In this document: positions 33,427 through 46,100 of the stretch, one piece after another | How positions within the stretch are numbered: position 1 is the first letter of the stretch | How the letters are laid out: each line of letters begins with the position of its first letter | Source of the DNA: Buddleja alternifolia | Taxonomy: Eukaryota; Streptophyta; Magnoliopsida; Lamiales; Scrophulariaceae | Length of the DNA stretch: 64,000 nt | NCBI GenBank assembly: GCA_019426215.1 | Contig: CM033401.1 | Span: forward strand, 21,333,134-21,397,133 | Reading direction: 5' to 3' | Position numbers and translations under genes: made by a program | Notes under the pieces: generated by a model | The model's input: the letters and a program-made list of their open reading frames with translations, nothing else | Databases searched by the model: none | Told to the model about the DNA's origin: nothing

Positions 33427-33805
33427 TTGTAAAGTTCACATTGAATATGAAAGGAGACCAAAATTATGCTCGGTGTGCAAAAATTTCGAACATAAGGATG
33501 GGGAGTGCCCGTTACCTAAAAAAGTTATCCAACACCCTAAATCGGTACAAATCTTTGTACCGAAAGTTAACAAGGAAGAAAAATAGCAAGAACAAAAAAG
33601 TAATCGGAAGAACTTGGAGATGCCAAAGGAGAAACCAGCAACAGAAAATCAAGAGCCTAATGTCACTACACATAATGTATGTGACAATAATCCTTTTGCC
33701 CTATTGGAGAATTTGGAGTCGGATGAAGGAAATATGGAAGATGTGAATTTATTTGATTCTTTGCGGGGTCCTATACAAGCAGCCCCTATTGATGTTGATA
33801 GATGA
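33427..33805 (+). pseudogene. LINE ORF1 C-terminal part with intact zinc knuckle
   Basis: Encodes VHIEYERRPKLCSVCKNFEH and KDGECP, an intact CX2CX4HX4C knuckle, then VQIFVPKVNKEEK and a TAG at about 33582. After that the same frame gives EMPKEKPATENQEPNVTTHN, NPFALLENLESDEGNMEDVN and a natural stop at 33803-33805. ORF2 begins about 8 bp before this stop, an overlap often seen in plant LINEs. Sense strand, unlike the N-terminal part at 32460-33426. Confidence 0.85.
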
Positions 33806-36800
33806 TCCCAATTGCATGTTGGAATGTCCGTGGTCTAAACAAAGTAGACCACCAACAATCGGTCGTGAGCTGATTTCTTCTTGTAATTTACGGGTATGTG
33901 CTCTTATTGAAACTCGAGTGGCTGAAAATAACTCACATTTTATTAGTAGTCGTATTCATTCCATGTGGAATTGGAATATGAATTATAGGAATGGTCAGGG
34001 AAAACGTATATGGTTTGGGTGGGATCAATGTGTGTGGATGTTCGTATTATTGATGAAGCTGAATAGATTATTCATTGCCATATTACTTCTCTTGAGGATA
34101 ATTTAAGTGTATTTATCTCTTTTGCATACGGGCTTATTGGCGAAAGAAGAGAGCTTTGCGATAATATCTTGGCCTATTCGGAAATGTGAGTTGATGATGC
34201 ATGGGTTGTTATGGGAGACTTTAATGCTATTATAGATGAAAGCGAAGCCTTGGGAGGAAGGGCGGCGGAGAAAACTAGTGATGAATTCCAAGCTTGTCTT
34301 TCTGCTTCGGATCTTACTACTCTTCCGATGGAGGGATCGTGGTTTTCGTGGCATAATCAAAGTGGTGGTGTTGCTAGCAAATGGCGTAGATTAGATAGGG
34401 TGGTGGCTAACCCTATTTGGTTTACAAGTTTTCCAACATTGGCATACTCTTGTTTACCTCCTAAAACGTCGGATCACTCGCCTATTGTGTTCAAAACTAC
34501 TATGGGCAGCCGGGGCAAAAGGTCATGGTTTCGGTTTGATAACTATATAGCGGATTTAACAACTTTTTTATCAACAGTGGAGAGGATATGATATGGAAAC
34601 ACAAAATTCATGGAGTGCCAATGTATGCTGTAATTCGTAAACTTAAATTGCTAAAACCGTTGTTCAAAGAGATGCGAAGGAGTAAAGGGAATCTTGGTGT
34701 CAATGTACTAGAGGCGATGCAGTTCTTGGAAATTGTTCAAAGAATGCTTGCGAATTACCCTACTTTCGAGCCTTTTATGGAGTTAAAGAAAATTTGTCGA
34801 GCAATATATACCAAGGCGGTCTCTAGTGAACAATCCTTCCTCAATCAAAGAGCAAAAGTGGCATAATTGACAAATGGGGATCAGTGTACGTCTTTCTTTT
34901 TTAGACGTATAGCGGTTAGACGAGCCAAATCACGCATAAACCGTATTGAAGGCTCAGGAGGTGACGTAGTGGATGATTCAACTCTAGTACGTAATGAAAT
35001 TGTTGCATTTTATGAGATTATAGCCATGATCCGACCAGTTACTTCTAGAGAGATAAAAGAGGTTATATTTGGATTCAATGATAACAAGGCTCCGGGCCCG
35101 GATGGGTAAAATGCACTATTCCTTAAAAAGGCGTGGGATGTGATTGGTAATGAAGTATCGGATGCAATTATTCATTTTTTCCATACAGGGCAGCTCGTGC
35201 GAGAGATTAATTCCACTATTATATCCTTCATTCCTAAAGTTGAAATGGCAAAAAATCCCAAGGAGTTTAGACCGATCTCGTGCTGTAATGTTATATACAA
35301 GGTAATATCTAAGATAATGGCAAACCGAATGTGTGAATACCTGGACCAGCTTGTCGATACGAACTAAACGGCATTTGTCCTGTGGCGACGAATCAGTGAT
35401 AATATGCTATTTGCACAGGAATTGCTACATGGGTACAACCAATAACCACCCAACTAGATGTGCTTTCAAGGTTGACCTCATGAAGGCTTACGACACGGTA
35501 GAATGGAGATTTGTGCTGGAGATGCTTAGAACAATGAATTTTCACCCTATATTCATTGGATGGATTAGAGAATGTATAACCACTCCATCATACTCAATAA
35601 ACATTAATAGGGTTGCTGAGGGCTATTTTTGGGGTAAGAGACGATTACGGAAAGGAGATCCAATCCCCCGTATATTTTTATGCTAGTTATGGAGGTGCTG
35701 CATGGAATGGTAGGGAAATGCATATCAGAAACACTGGGGTTTCAATATCATTGGAAATGTCATCATACCAAAACGGTAATGCTAAGTTTCGCCGATGACC
35801 TACCTTTTTGTCTTGCAGATTCTACTTCTATTGGCGCTCTTAAGAGGGGTACGAAAATGTTTGGGAGATTATCGAGGCTCTAAGTGAATCAAAATAAAAG
35901 CAATATATTCATTTCGTCAAAGGCTAGACCGGATAGTGAAACACTAAGTCAGATGGTAGGTTTTCCCATGGGACGGCTCCTTGTTCGTTATCTTGGGGTA
36001 CCTCTTATTACTTCAAAGCTAACTATTGCAGATTGAAAGCCGATCCTTGACAAAGTGGATAAAAGAATAAGCTCTTGGACCAACAAGTCTCTATCGTATG
36101 CTGGCCGGGTCCAACTTATCAAATCAGTACTTGGATCTCTTCATGTGTATTGGACAGGAATGTTTATACTACCAAAGAATATCTTCCGTGCTATAGAAGC
36201 AAAAATGAGGCATTTCTTGTGGCATGGTACGTCTGATACGGGATTTTCGAAGGTGGGTTGAGAAACAGTTTGTTTGACACAATCGGAAGGAGGGCTTGGT
36301 ATTACTCCTTTTTTTCCTCAAAATCAAGCACTAATGGTTAAACATATTTGGGCTTTGCTTGTTGATAATGGGACATCGGTTTGGGCTGCTTGGGTTAAAG
36401 AAAATAGATTGAGGAATGAATCGTTTTGGAGTGCTCCTATCCCTTCATCTTGTCCATGGAGTTGGAGACAACTACTTAAATTGAGACCACATATTCAGCA
36501 TCATTTTCAATATAACATTGGTGATGGAGCACAATTTTTCTTATGGAAGGACCCTTGTCACACAGATAGGGTCCTTGGTTCCAAATATCCGAATGTATCT
36601 CTTCATACAGGGCTGCTTAGTGATGTGAGAGTAAATAGAGTGCTTATACAAGGAGTATGGGAATGGCCATCAAATACTAGATTTGAAGTTAAGAGGATAA
36701 TGGAATCGCTCCTATCTACTCATCCGGGTAGAAACGATTGGATTAGTTTGAAATTGACTAACTCCGGTAAGTTTACAACGGCTTCAACTTATAAAATCTT

Positions 36801-37327
36801 TCATGTGGATAAGCCAAAGGTAGCATGGTCAGCTCTACTAATGGGACCGGGGAAGATCCCTCACAATCTTTTTATACTATGGCTGGCCATTCGCGAGAGG
36901 TTACCTATGCGGGAGAAGGTATGCATAGGACACGGAGAAAACAAATATGTCTTATGTGATGAGAACAAGATTGAGAACAATAACCATATTTTTTTTATTG
37001 CACATTTTCGCGTAAGTGTGTAACCAACCTACATAGAGAAGTCAAGTTTATATGGCCGAGAATGACTTGGGGAAGAGAGTTTTATGGGTTGCACAAAGAT
37101 GGCGAGGTAAACATTTGGCCAATTGCTCCTATTGTATCCTCCTAGCGACTTTGGTGTATTCATTATGGAGAGAACAGAATTCACGCATATTTGAATCTAC
37201 TTATAAGACTCTGGAAGAGGTGGTTGCTCGTGTTCTAAACATAGTTAAGGATAAATTGCTAACCATGCAATTAGATGATTCGATACAAAGTAGAGCAGTG
37301 AAGAGATTATGGCATATAGCTTGGTAG
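33797..37327 (+). pseudogene. LINE ORF2: endonuclease, reverse transcriptase, zinc-binding C-terminus
   Basis: Nearly full-length ORF2. An APE-type endonuclease comes first: CWNVRGLNK at about 33809, LIETRVAENN at about 33903, VVMGDFNAIIDE at about 34205, GSWFSWHNQSG, KWRRLDRVVAN and SDHSPIV at about 34470. Linker pieces follow, ending with FNDNKAPGPDG at about 35090. The reverse transcriptase has FRPISCCNVIYKVISKIMAN, FKVDLMKAYDTVEW (35465-35506), LRKGDPI in place of LRQGDP, SFADDL (about 35784) and LLVRYLGVPL. The C-terminal part has FLWHGTSDTGFSKVG, SEGGLGITPFFPQNQALMVK, a zf-RVT-like region (GPGKIPHNLFILWLAIRERL) and LWREQNSRIFES, ending TAG at 37325-37327. At least ten stops or shifts, for example TAA at 34864, TAA at 35107 and TGA at 36259. 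Confidence 0.93.
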
Positions 37328-38422
37328 ATTCTTTTATTTGCATTGATTGTATAGTTTTTCTTTCTTTTTGGTTGTCATGGATGTTTGCGTCAAGGTCTTA
37401 AATATTGATTTTGGGTTAGATATCGGTGTAGTAAATATATGGAAATTTCGGAGATATTCAAAATTTCAATTTCGATTTTAATGAAATCATGGAAATTTAT
37501 AAAAATATTTGGAAATTTGCAATAAAATTTTGGGTAACTTTAATTATCATTCTTATGCATCTTTTACATCAATAATATTCTATATATAATATATGGATAC
37601 TAAATTTGTTAAATAATATCACTAAAAATTGTTGCGAAAAATATGAAATAAATATAATTTGATAGTAAAATAATAACCAAATTCATAGGAACTTCATTAA
37701 AATAAAATGTACCAAGATTTAAGTAAAAGTTACTACTCAATACCACATCGAGTTTCTAGGAGGATCGAAATCGCTATCACTAGTATCTGTCCTATCTCCA
37801 CTTTCATATTGCAAGTGAAAATTATTATTTACATGTTGATAATATTCCGTCCATGACATGGAATGTTGATAATACTGCATATAATGATGATGATGATATC
37901 CTTCTGATGTTGAATCTTGAAGAATCCCAATGGGTACAACATACTCGACAGGTGTAGTGACATAAACTTGTGGCAAAGGATATGAGTAGGGTTGGTGTGG
38001 CATTGTATTCATTGAGTATCCACTATGTGTCCAAGGTGGACACATATTACGTGAATTCGATCCATATTATGTGTATAAATATAATTTTCTAATTATTTGA
38101 TATTTAAAAAAATATATAAAAAAAATCTGCCGAAATTTTGGTTTCAGTAAAAATTTCGGGAAATATCGGGTTTCGGCCGAAATTTCGGGAAATTTCGGGT
38201 TTCGGTCGAAATTTCGGAAGATATTCTGCAAAATTGGATCGAAGGTTCGATTTCGCTTCGGAACTCCCCGAAATCTGAAATGTCGGTGTTTCGATCGAAA
38301 TTTTAGACCGTGGTTGGTGTAGCTAGTATTGTTAGCTACATTGGTGCAGTGAGAGTCATTCCCTTATGCGCTTTCCTTGTACTTCTTTACTTTATAATGA
38401 GATTGAACCTTTAACCAAAAAA
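37328..38422 (+). mobile_element. LINE 3' UTR and tail, split by a hAT element
   Basis: 37328-37390 and 38313-38422 are two halves of the LINE 3' UTR. Joined, they match the minus strand of the small insertion at 24866-25016, which shows the uninterrupted form. The tail ends with TTGAACCTTTAACCAAAAAA at about 38420 and is immediately followed by a second LINE fragment, so no target duplication can be read on this side. Confidence 0.82.
37383..38320 (-). mobile_element. hAT element, 922 bp, 8-bp target duplication (copy B)
   Basis: Element 37391-38312 begins CAAGGTCTTAAAT and ends ATTTTAGACCGTG, imperfect terminal inverted repeats of the hAT type. Flanks are GTTTGCGT (37383-37390) and GTTGGTGT (38313-38320). 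The uninterrupted LINE tail at about 24985-25000 reads GTTGGCGT on its minus strand, so each flank has one later change. A minus-strand frame of 102 codons (37737-38045), rich in Tyr, His and Gln with DTSDSDFDPPRN near its end, is kept in the second copy at 54597-54905; it may be the tail of a transposase or exon remnant, uncertain. The right part has AAATTTCGG-type repeats that can fold. Confidence 0.87.
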
Positions 38423-39537
38423 CAAAAGCCTAAAGACTTTCGACCAATTTCGTGTTGTAATGTTATTTATAAGGTTATTTCAAAAATTATGGCTAATCGG
38501 CTTTGTGAGTTCCTTGAGAAATTGGTTGATAAAACGCCGACGACATTTATTCCGGGGAGAAGAATCAATGATAATGTTCTATTGGCACAAGAATTATTGC
38601 ATGGTTATAATCAAAAGAATCTTCCGACTCGGTGCTCATTCAAGGTAGATCTCATGAAAGCTTATGACACGGTCGAGTGGTGCTTTGTAATTGAGGTTTT
38701 GAAGGCTATGAATTTCCATTTGACTTTTATTGTTGGGTGAAGGAATGTATGACTACTCCATCTTTCTCTATTAATATCAATGGGGCTGCCGAAGATTACT
38801 TTAGAGGAAAACGAGGTCTTCGTCAAGGGGATCCCATTTCCCCATACATTTTTGTCCTTGCCATGGAGGTGCTACATGGGATTATTGTAAAATTTGTTGC
38901 AGAAGATTCAGGATTCCAATACCATTGGAAATGTAAACATACTAAAATGAACATGCTTAGTTTTGCGGATGATCTCCTCTTATTGCAATGCAGATACTCA
39001 TTCTATAAAAAATCTTAAAAGGTGCACGGATCTATTTGGAACGCTATCGGGGCTGAAAGCTAATACAGAAAAGAGTAACATATTCTTATCCAAGAAGGCG
39101 AGACCGAATAGTGAACAATTGCAACAGGTTGTGAGCTTCTCAATGGAAAGTCTTCCGGTTAGATATCTTGGTGTTCCACTTATCATTTCTAAACTTACAC
39201 TTGCTGATTGTAAGTCACTACTTGATAAGGTGGATAAAAGGATTGGATCTTAGACGGATAAGTCATTGTCTTATGCGGGACGTATTCAATTGATAAAATC
39301 AGTCTTATCGTCATTGCATGTTTATTAGGATGGAATGTTTATTTCGTTGAAGAATACACTTCGCAATATTGAAGCAAGAATGCGCAAATTCCTTTGGTAT
39401 GGCAACTCGAATACAGGATACTCAAAGGTGGGATGGGAAATAGTATGTTTGAAGACTTCTGAGGGAGGCCTCGGCATTACTCCACTCCTTCCACAAAATC
39501 AAGCGCTTATGGTGAAACATATATGGGTTCTCCTCTA
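38423..39537 (+). pseudogene. Second LINE ORF2 fragment, reverse transcriptase (copy B)
   Basis: 5'-truncated, starting just before KDFRPISCCNVIYKVISKIM. The first reverse transcriptase aspartate block FKVDLMKAYDTVEW is intact (about 38639-38680), then LRQGDPISPYIFVLAMEVLH and SFADDLLLL (about 38958). Immediately after the catalytic motif a small deletion shifts the frame to CNADTHSIKNLKRC. LPVRYLGVPLIISKLTLADC, TAG in place of tryptophan after KRIGS, another TAG after SSLHVY, and FLWYGNSNTGYSKVGWE to NQALMVKHIW follow. It ends at the LTR at 39538. The open frame from 38366 reads through the tail of the preceding LINE into this one, so its first codons are not real coding sequence. Confidence 0.92.
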
Positions 39538-40789
39538 TGTATACCTAGGGGGTTCTGCATATGTGTATCAGTACTCAGTCAGTGTCAGAACTAAAAAACA
39601 CACAAGTCATTGTTATAGAATCTGACAGAGAGCCAAAAGAAACATAGCGCAATAGGAAAGAAAAATCCCTCTCTCCTTCTCCATCTAGCCGTCGCCGCCG
39701 CCATAGTTGCCCGGAGTAGATCAGAGCTTTTCTTAAAGAATTTTTCTTCCGCATGATTATCTGGAGGCAGGAGTCTGGCGCTGCTGCTGATAGTTCAAGA
39801 TTTAATTGATAAGAGATAATTCGATTACTCTCTGTCATTATTCGAAGCTATTGGGTTTATTGTCAATATCATGAATATTGCCGGATTCAATTCTCGGGTG
39901 TGATTCAAATTAAAAAAATTATCCACTAGACCAAATCACAACACTAGCCTATCTCGTGGAGCCACATCGAAACCCAATCGAGATTAAAATGATTTGATCA
40001 ATACAAACGTTTAGGTTACGAGTACCATGTGAGTATAATCCCTTCACTATAATATCCCGATCAAGTGAGAGTCATGATATATGTCAAACTCACAGAACTC
40101 GATGATGTGCTTTATCAGTCATAGTAAGATGAAATTACTAAACTACCCCTCGTGTTCCACACGAGTAAGATTATCCGCTTTGGTCAAAGACTTGTCATTT
40201 TATTTATCTATGATCGCACATGACATTTTCGTGTTTACTATTCTAGACAGTGAATCCCATTTTGGCAGTCACCGAACAATTGTTACTTGCCCACCGAGAC
40301 TGCACTTCAAGGTCGACCCCACCTAAGGGTGAATTGGGTCTAACCACTCTAATGACCAGTCTAGTATCAAAAGTAAAATCTTTACCCTTATGATTGGATT
40401 ACGGCAAGCCATGTTCGAATATGTCAATTCCATTGACATATCTATGGAACAGGCTCCCACTAATAACATAGTGACCGACTGACACTCTTTGTCAGAGCAT
40501 GTGTCATACAAGTCGAGTCATAATGCCCAATTAAGACTTTTCGACTTGCGAACCTGTTTTGAGTAATCAAGGACTTGATACTTCTAGTGTCCCTCTCCTT
40601 AATATTTATGGAGTAGAAGGTCTCTCTTGATTACTATGGACTTATATATTAAATACTCACAAACGTCATAAAGATTTACGTGAACCAATGTAAATTTCCT
40701 TTTATTCCACAATAAGAGTTTGTACAACATAATTGACAGAGCCCTATAAAATCTATTTCCTCGTTGGCATCAAGGGAATAATCCTAACA
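39538..40789 (-). repeat. Copia-type LTR, second subfamily (copy B)
   Basis: From TGTATACCTAGG to CCTAACA, about 1,252 bp. The part from about 39950 is clearly related to the LTR at 11779-12898 (shared blocks GTGAATTGGG, CGACTGACA, CAATTAAGACT, CTTCTAGTGTC), while the first 400 bp differ. No pol is next to it and no matching 5-bp flanks were found (left CTCTA, right ATAAT), so it is a rearranged or truncated element rather than a clean solo LTR. Its first 160 bp recur at 63699-63858. Confidence 0.7.
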
Positions 40790-42158
40790 ATAATAAACCG
40801 GTCAAAATTGGAAACAGGAGAGAAAATACCCACCCAAACCTCGGAACAAAACGACAACAGAGGAAGGACACAATCGACCCCAGCATCGACAAGCGAAAAA
40901 TGATGGAAATGGACAATTTAATAACCTCCCAACCCACCACCAAAATCGCAATCACCACAATAAGAACATCAAAAATAAATTTGAACCAAGTGAAGAGACA
41001 GGACAGCAAAAGAAAAAAAAACTAAATTATACAAGTAGAAGAAAACATACATTTTCTACAGGTGAGACATCCACATAGGGCAAACAGAGAGCAGTCTATT
41101 TATACAGGTAAAAGTTGGCATCCAAAAATATGCACACCAATAGAAAAATAAAAAGAAAAGAGGGAAAACCGCCACGTAAGATTTGAATACAATTCGGAAC
41201 ATAGATTTAATCTAAAAACGTGGTCCATGAAAAAGTAGGAACCACAAGGGAAATCCTGACTCACACCACCCCCCCCCCCCCCCCCCACACAACAAAATAA
41301 CGTAATTTAATCCATAAGAATAGGATGATCATTCACATAACCCGGTCCTGGCCACATGATAGCTATAAACACATAAATGTCGCTATTAAATGAGTAAAAT
41401 GGACCGAACAAACAAGCGACGACGAAAAAAACCACTCATAGAAAACAATACATGAATAAACAAAATAATAATCATCAGGAAATAAGAAATTGTCCACCAA
41501 GCCCGACCCTATGATAACATGGACAGGGAACACAATCGCCACAGTCACGTATCACTGATTGTAAGATCAACAAGAAACACCAAGGTTAAATAAATCACCC
41601 CAAATACAATCTCGAGATAAATAGAAATTCGAATACACCGAAAAATAATACAATATTGGACAAGATAAAAATTAATCCAAGCACACACGCTAAATAAAAT
41701 AATTATAAGAGACCACTATATTAGCGTTGAGAAGATACACCCGCAAGCACTTGAACCCGGCACCAATAGTAGAAAACATGCAAAAGAAAAAAAAATCAAA
41801 CCAAATAGAACAACAACAATCACATACCCCGCAAAAAACCATAATATCCAATGATACAAGGAATAAAAGAAAAATATAAATCAATACGCGAGTATTCAAA
41901 CGCAAACTCTCACAAAACTTGTTATCTGCCATGTCACAACAAAAGCCAAATTCAATAAAAGCCCAAATTAAATTAGCGACTGATGAAAGATGACTGACAT
42001 TTGGAAATGACATCGTTTAGTACAATAAACACCATACCAATCCGAATTTTTAAAAAGATTAATAAAAATAGGATTACGAAATTACCCATTGCGGTCCTCG
42101 ACAAGCCCACAGGAACATCACAACCGAAAGGACGAGGCTGGAAACCATAGAAACAGAA
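40790..42158. other. Unassigned segment found only in copies B and C
   Basis: No counterpart upstream of ARP6 copy A, where intron sequence abuts the promoter directly. Minus-strand frames (40770-41009, 41363-41548, 41690-42013, 41973-42182) are rich in Phe, Val and Ile and match no family I know. An 18-base C-run lies at 41269-41286 (11 Cs at 58141-58151 in C). Possibly part of the retrotransposon to its left; undecided. Confidence 0.45.
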
Positions 42159-42518
42159 AACAGCTAGTTTCGTCTGACACACACATTAGACAAAACTCAA
42201 AATATAAATTTGGCAGACAAAATATAGGAAGACGAAATTCTAAAATGCGGACCCTATTGATGGTAGATGAAAGCCACAATCATTACTGTGGATTGGGGGT
42301 ATTTATAATGGGGGTAAAATAGTACTTTTATGGGTGAGTTAAAATAACTAAAAAGAAAGGGTTTATGGAACTCACCGAGTTGAAATAGGCAAATTATGTG
42401 TCAGAATATGCAATAACCCATGTAAATCGCCCTACCAAACCAGCCGAAGAGGAGTTAGAACTTAAGAAATTAGAACTTGACACTACTAACACAGACGAAA
42501 GTGTAAATGAGAAAGTGG
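42159..42518 (+). promoter_or_regulatory. ARP6 upstream region, copy B
   Basis: Conserved with copies A and C from CGTCTGACACAC to the ATG at 42519. A TATA-like ATTTATAA lies near 42301. A short upstream frame from 42398 overlaps the ARP6 start; because it is disrupted in copy A it is probably not functional. Confidence 0.5.
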
Positions 42519-43198
42519 ATGTCAAACTTGGTGGTGGTAGACAACAGCGGGGGGCAAATAAAAGTGGGCATTGGGAGAGAGCGGGACCCAACATGCATTG
42601 TCCCTAACTACACAGCCCGCCCACCTTCTTCCAAGAAATGGGTTGTCGCGGGCGAAGAAGACCTCACCTCCGCCGCTCTCCGCCATCCATTCAACCGCGG
42701 GCACATCATCAATCCCAACCTCCAGTCCTCTATCTGGTCTCACCTCTTCACCAACTTCTTCAAAATACATCATCCCCCCAACACCTCCCTCCTCCTCACC
42801 CAACCCCTCTTCACTCTCCCTTCCATTCAACGATCCATCAATGAAATCGCGTTCGAGGAATTCAATTTCAAAACTCTTTTTGTCGCTGATTCCCCGTCTC
42901 TGGTGCATTTGTAGGAAGCCTCCAGGAGACCCTATAGTTTGATTTCCAAAGCCCAGTGTAGTTTAGTGGTGGACTCGGGTTTTAGCTTCACCCACGTCGT
43001 CCCTAATTTGCAAAATTTCACGTTGAATTACGGAGTCAAGAGAATGGATCTTGGGGGGGAAGGCGTTGATAAATTATCTAAAGGAGTTGGTGAGTTACAG
43101 GAGTGTGAATGTGATGGATGGGAGCTTTATTACGGATGATGTCAAGGAGAAGCTTTGCTTGGTTTCTCTTCATCTCCAAATGGACTTAAACATTGCCA

Positions 43199-46100
43199 GG
43201 TCCCTCCCTCCCTCCCTCTACTACTACTACTACGCTGCTACTACCATTTTTCTTCAACTTATTTGGAATTTGCAAATTGCCTTAACGTTTCACCTTAGCA
43301 CTTACTTGCACATGCTGTTTTTGATTGACTAGTTGCACAACACACTATCTAAAACCGTGCTGGAGTGAATGAAACCATATCATGTCCAACCTTATTTTGA
43401 GTCCATTTAGATAATATGCCTTATATCTTTAGTGCCCGATGGTATGCTGGAATGGGGTGAGAATGGAATGGGCATTCCTGAGTTCATTCGTAAAACTATG
43501 TATGGTTTGTCGGTTGGCTGTAATGGTTTAATAATGGCTTCGGCATTCTGGAGTTCATTCCCAAAACTATGTATGGTTATCGATATGCTGGAATGGGTTG
43601 ATAATGGAATGAGCATTATAAAGTTCATTCCTAAAACTATGTTTAGTATGCTTTAGTGTTAGGAATGTCTATTCCCATAGGAAACTCTTATCTCCAAAGT
43701 TGGAACTGGTAACATTCCCTCCCATGGGATTAACATTCTTAATCCATTATAATCAAACTTATATTTTCTTGTGACAAAATTATCCTCCCCAACCTAATAA
43801 AAGGGTCTTAAGAAATCAATGTAAAAATTATTTTCTGTGTTGTACATATATTAATCTAAATTACTTTAAGAAAAATAGAAATAACGAATAGTTCAAGAAA
43901 AATAGAAAAATGCATTGGAAAAGTGAAAAATGTGGAATAATATTTCTGTGCCCAATAAATAAATGCTTCACTATTAAGAGTTACTTTAAAAATAATAAAT
44001 TTAATTGAAAAATATGAAAATGGCAAATAAGAGAAAAGTACTAAATGTAATGGAAAATATTGGGGATACCATTTTTTGTTCAACAAATAATATTTCTTTC
44101 CTTAAACTACTTATCAATAGTAAAAGTGATGCAAAACTGGGATTATTGAATATAATCAACATTGTCTTCATCCTTCCCAGCCACCAGGTATGAACTTTAG
44201 GACTTCGTCTCTCACTATTTCCCTCTTTTGTCGTCATCTTGTATCCTACTTCCTTTTTCCGAAATAAAAAGCTTGAAACTCTAGGCCATCTAGTATTGAA
44301 AAAGAACTAAATTAGGTATGAATTTATGTCCAGACTAATATGTATGCCAATAAACATAATATAATCCTTGAATAATCTATTCATTAATTTCAAAAATTGG
44401 AGATATTTCTAAGATAAGCTTTTAATTACTAGAAAAATTGTGGCATCAATGTCTTGTTGCTTACGCTCTAATCAGACTTAGTTTTTTTAATAAGTTCCAG
44501 TGTTTCATATAGTGCTAACTTAAAAAATATACTTTTAGTGACTAATAAAAGAAGCGACTCATAGTTTATGAATGAAGCATGTGCTTTATAGTTCAGACAC
44601 TGATCAAATCTTAGGCTTAAAACATGAAAAAGACAAAATATTAGTATGATATATCTTCCTTTTTCTATTAATCTTAATTTTATTTACAGATTCATGTACG
44701 ATTTGAACTTGGTACATAATAAACGTTTAAAAAGGTGACATTTTTTGTTGTCCATTGATGAGATAACCATATAGTTGAAAAAATAATTATATTTTAAATT
44801 TTTTGAACTAATACCTTTAGTGTTTGAAAATAATTTCATTACTTCCTACTATTCATTTCTAGTTAAGAATCATGATTAACAAATGAACTAAGGAAATATG
44901 ATTTCACTTCTTTCTCATTCTTTGCAACATATCATTACGCGTAGGATATGTTATACTAATATCTTTCCTTTCCTATCTTCATTCCATTGTTAATTCATTA
45001 TATTTTGGTCTAATTACATTTCCTACATATCAATCGGGCCCTTTTACCTCTGTAATTTTTGGAAGATCAACCGTTAATGAAATACTAGGCAAGACCCATA
45101 AATATGAATAAATGTGCATAATGTTGTAAAAGCAGGTCAAATGCACTCCTATAGAAACGGAGAAAAATAGAAGAAGAAACAGAATGCATTAACTTCATGA
45201 AGAGCAAGAATTATAGTATACTATGCAAGTTGGGAATGTGTGCATGGATTTAGAGGCTCATGTTGGCTAGTATACCATTTGTAACAAAGAGAGTTTTTGG
45301 CACCACCATCATCTAGAAGACTTACGAGTTCATAATTTGGTGCTCATGGAGCTATGTGACTAAATTTTCAAAGTGAGAGAGCATGTTTGCTAAAGGTTGC
45401 TTCTCATGAAAAATTAAGTTGGAAAAAGATGGAAGCTTAGATGCTTTCTACGACTTTGACATTTTTATGTATATATATTGAACTTCAGTTAGAGAATTAT
45501 ACTTTCATGAAGTTCTTCCTATTTTACTCTTTGATTCAAGGCTGCCATTAATTTAATTAAAAAGTTTATAAAATTGAAAATAAGACAAACATTATTTTTT
45601 AATTAATCATGATATAATTATGTTCAGGTCTTTATTACTCTTGAAATAAATTAATATCATTATAATAGTGTTTATATATACATTGTTTAAAATAAAGACG
45701 TGATATCTAATAATATTATCAGCGTTGGTAAAGGTAAATGAACAAAATTAGTTGATGAATGCAAATAATAATAATAATATATAGTCACTAATAAGGTTTA
45801 GGATAATAACAAATATTATTGTTATTGTTCGTTTGTTAAAATATCTAATAAACACGTACTATATATATTTATTATTCAGTTCTTCAAGTTTTCATATGTG
45901 ATTAATCAATATACGACCTCTGTCCAGAATAGAATTGAATGTTTAGTAGATGTTGTTAACCAATCAACTTGAATAAATGCACTATTGAATAGTCTTAAAT
46001 CTTATAATAGTTAAACTATTTTATTGATTCATAATAATTGCTATTCTGTTTCTAAGTACTCTAATTTAGATTTTATGTTCTAAAATTAATAACTATGTAA

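Noticed and set aside
39538..40789. Clean solo LTR with target duplication
   Set aside because: Flanking five bases do not match (CTCTA and ATAAT), so it is reported only as an LTR copy.
40790..42158. A Helitron, because CTAGT occurs at the right border
   Set aside because: No 3' hairpin next to it, no TC start at a defined border, and no helicase.
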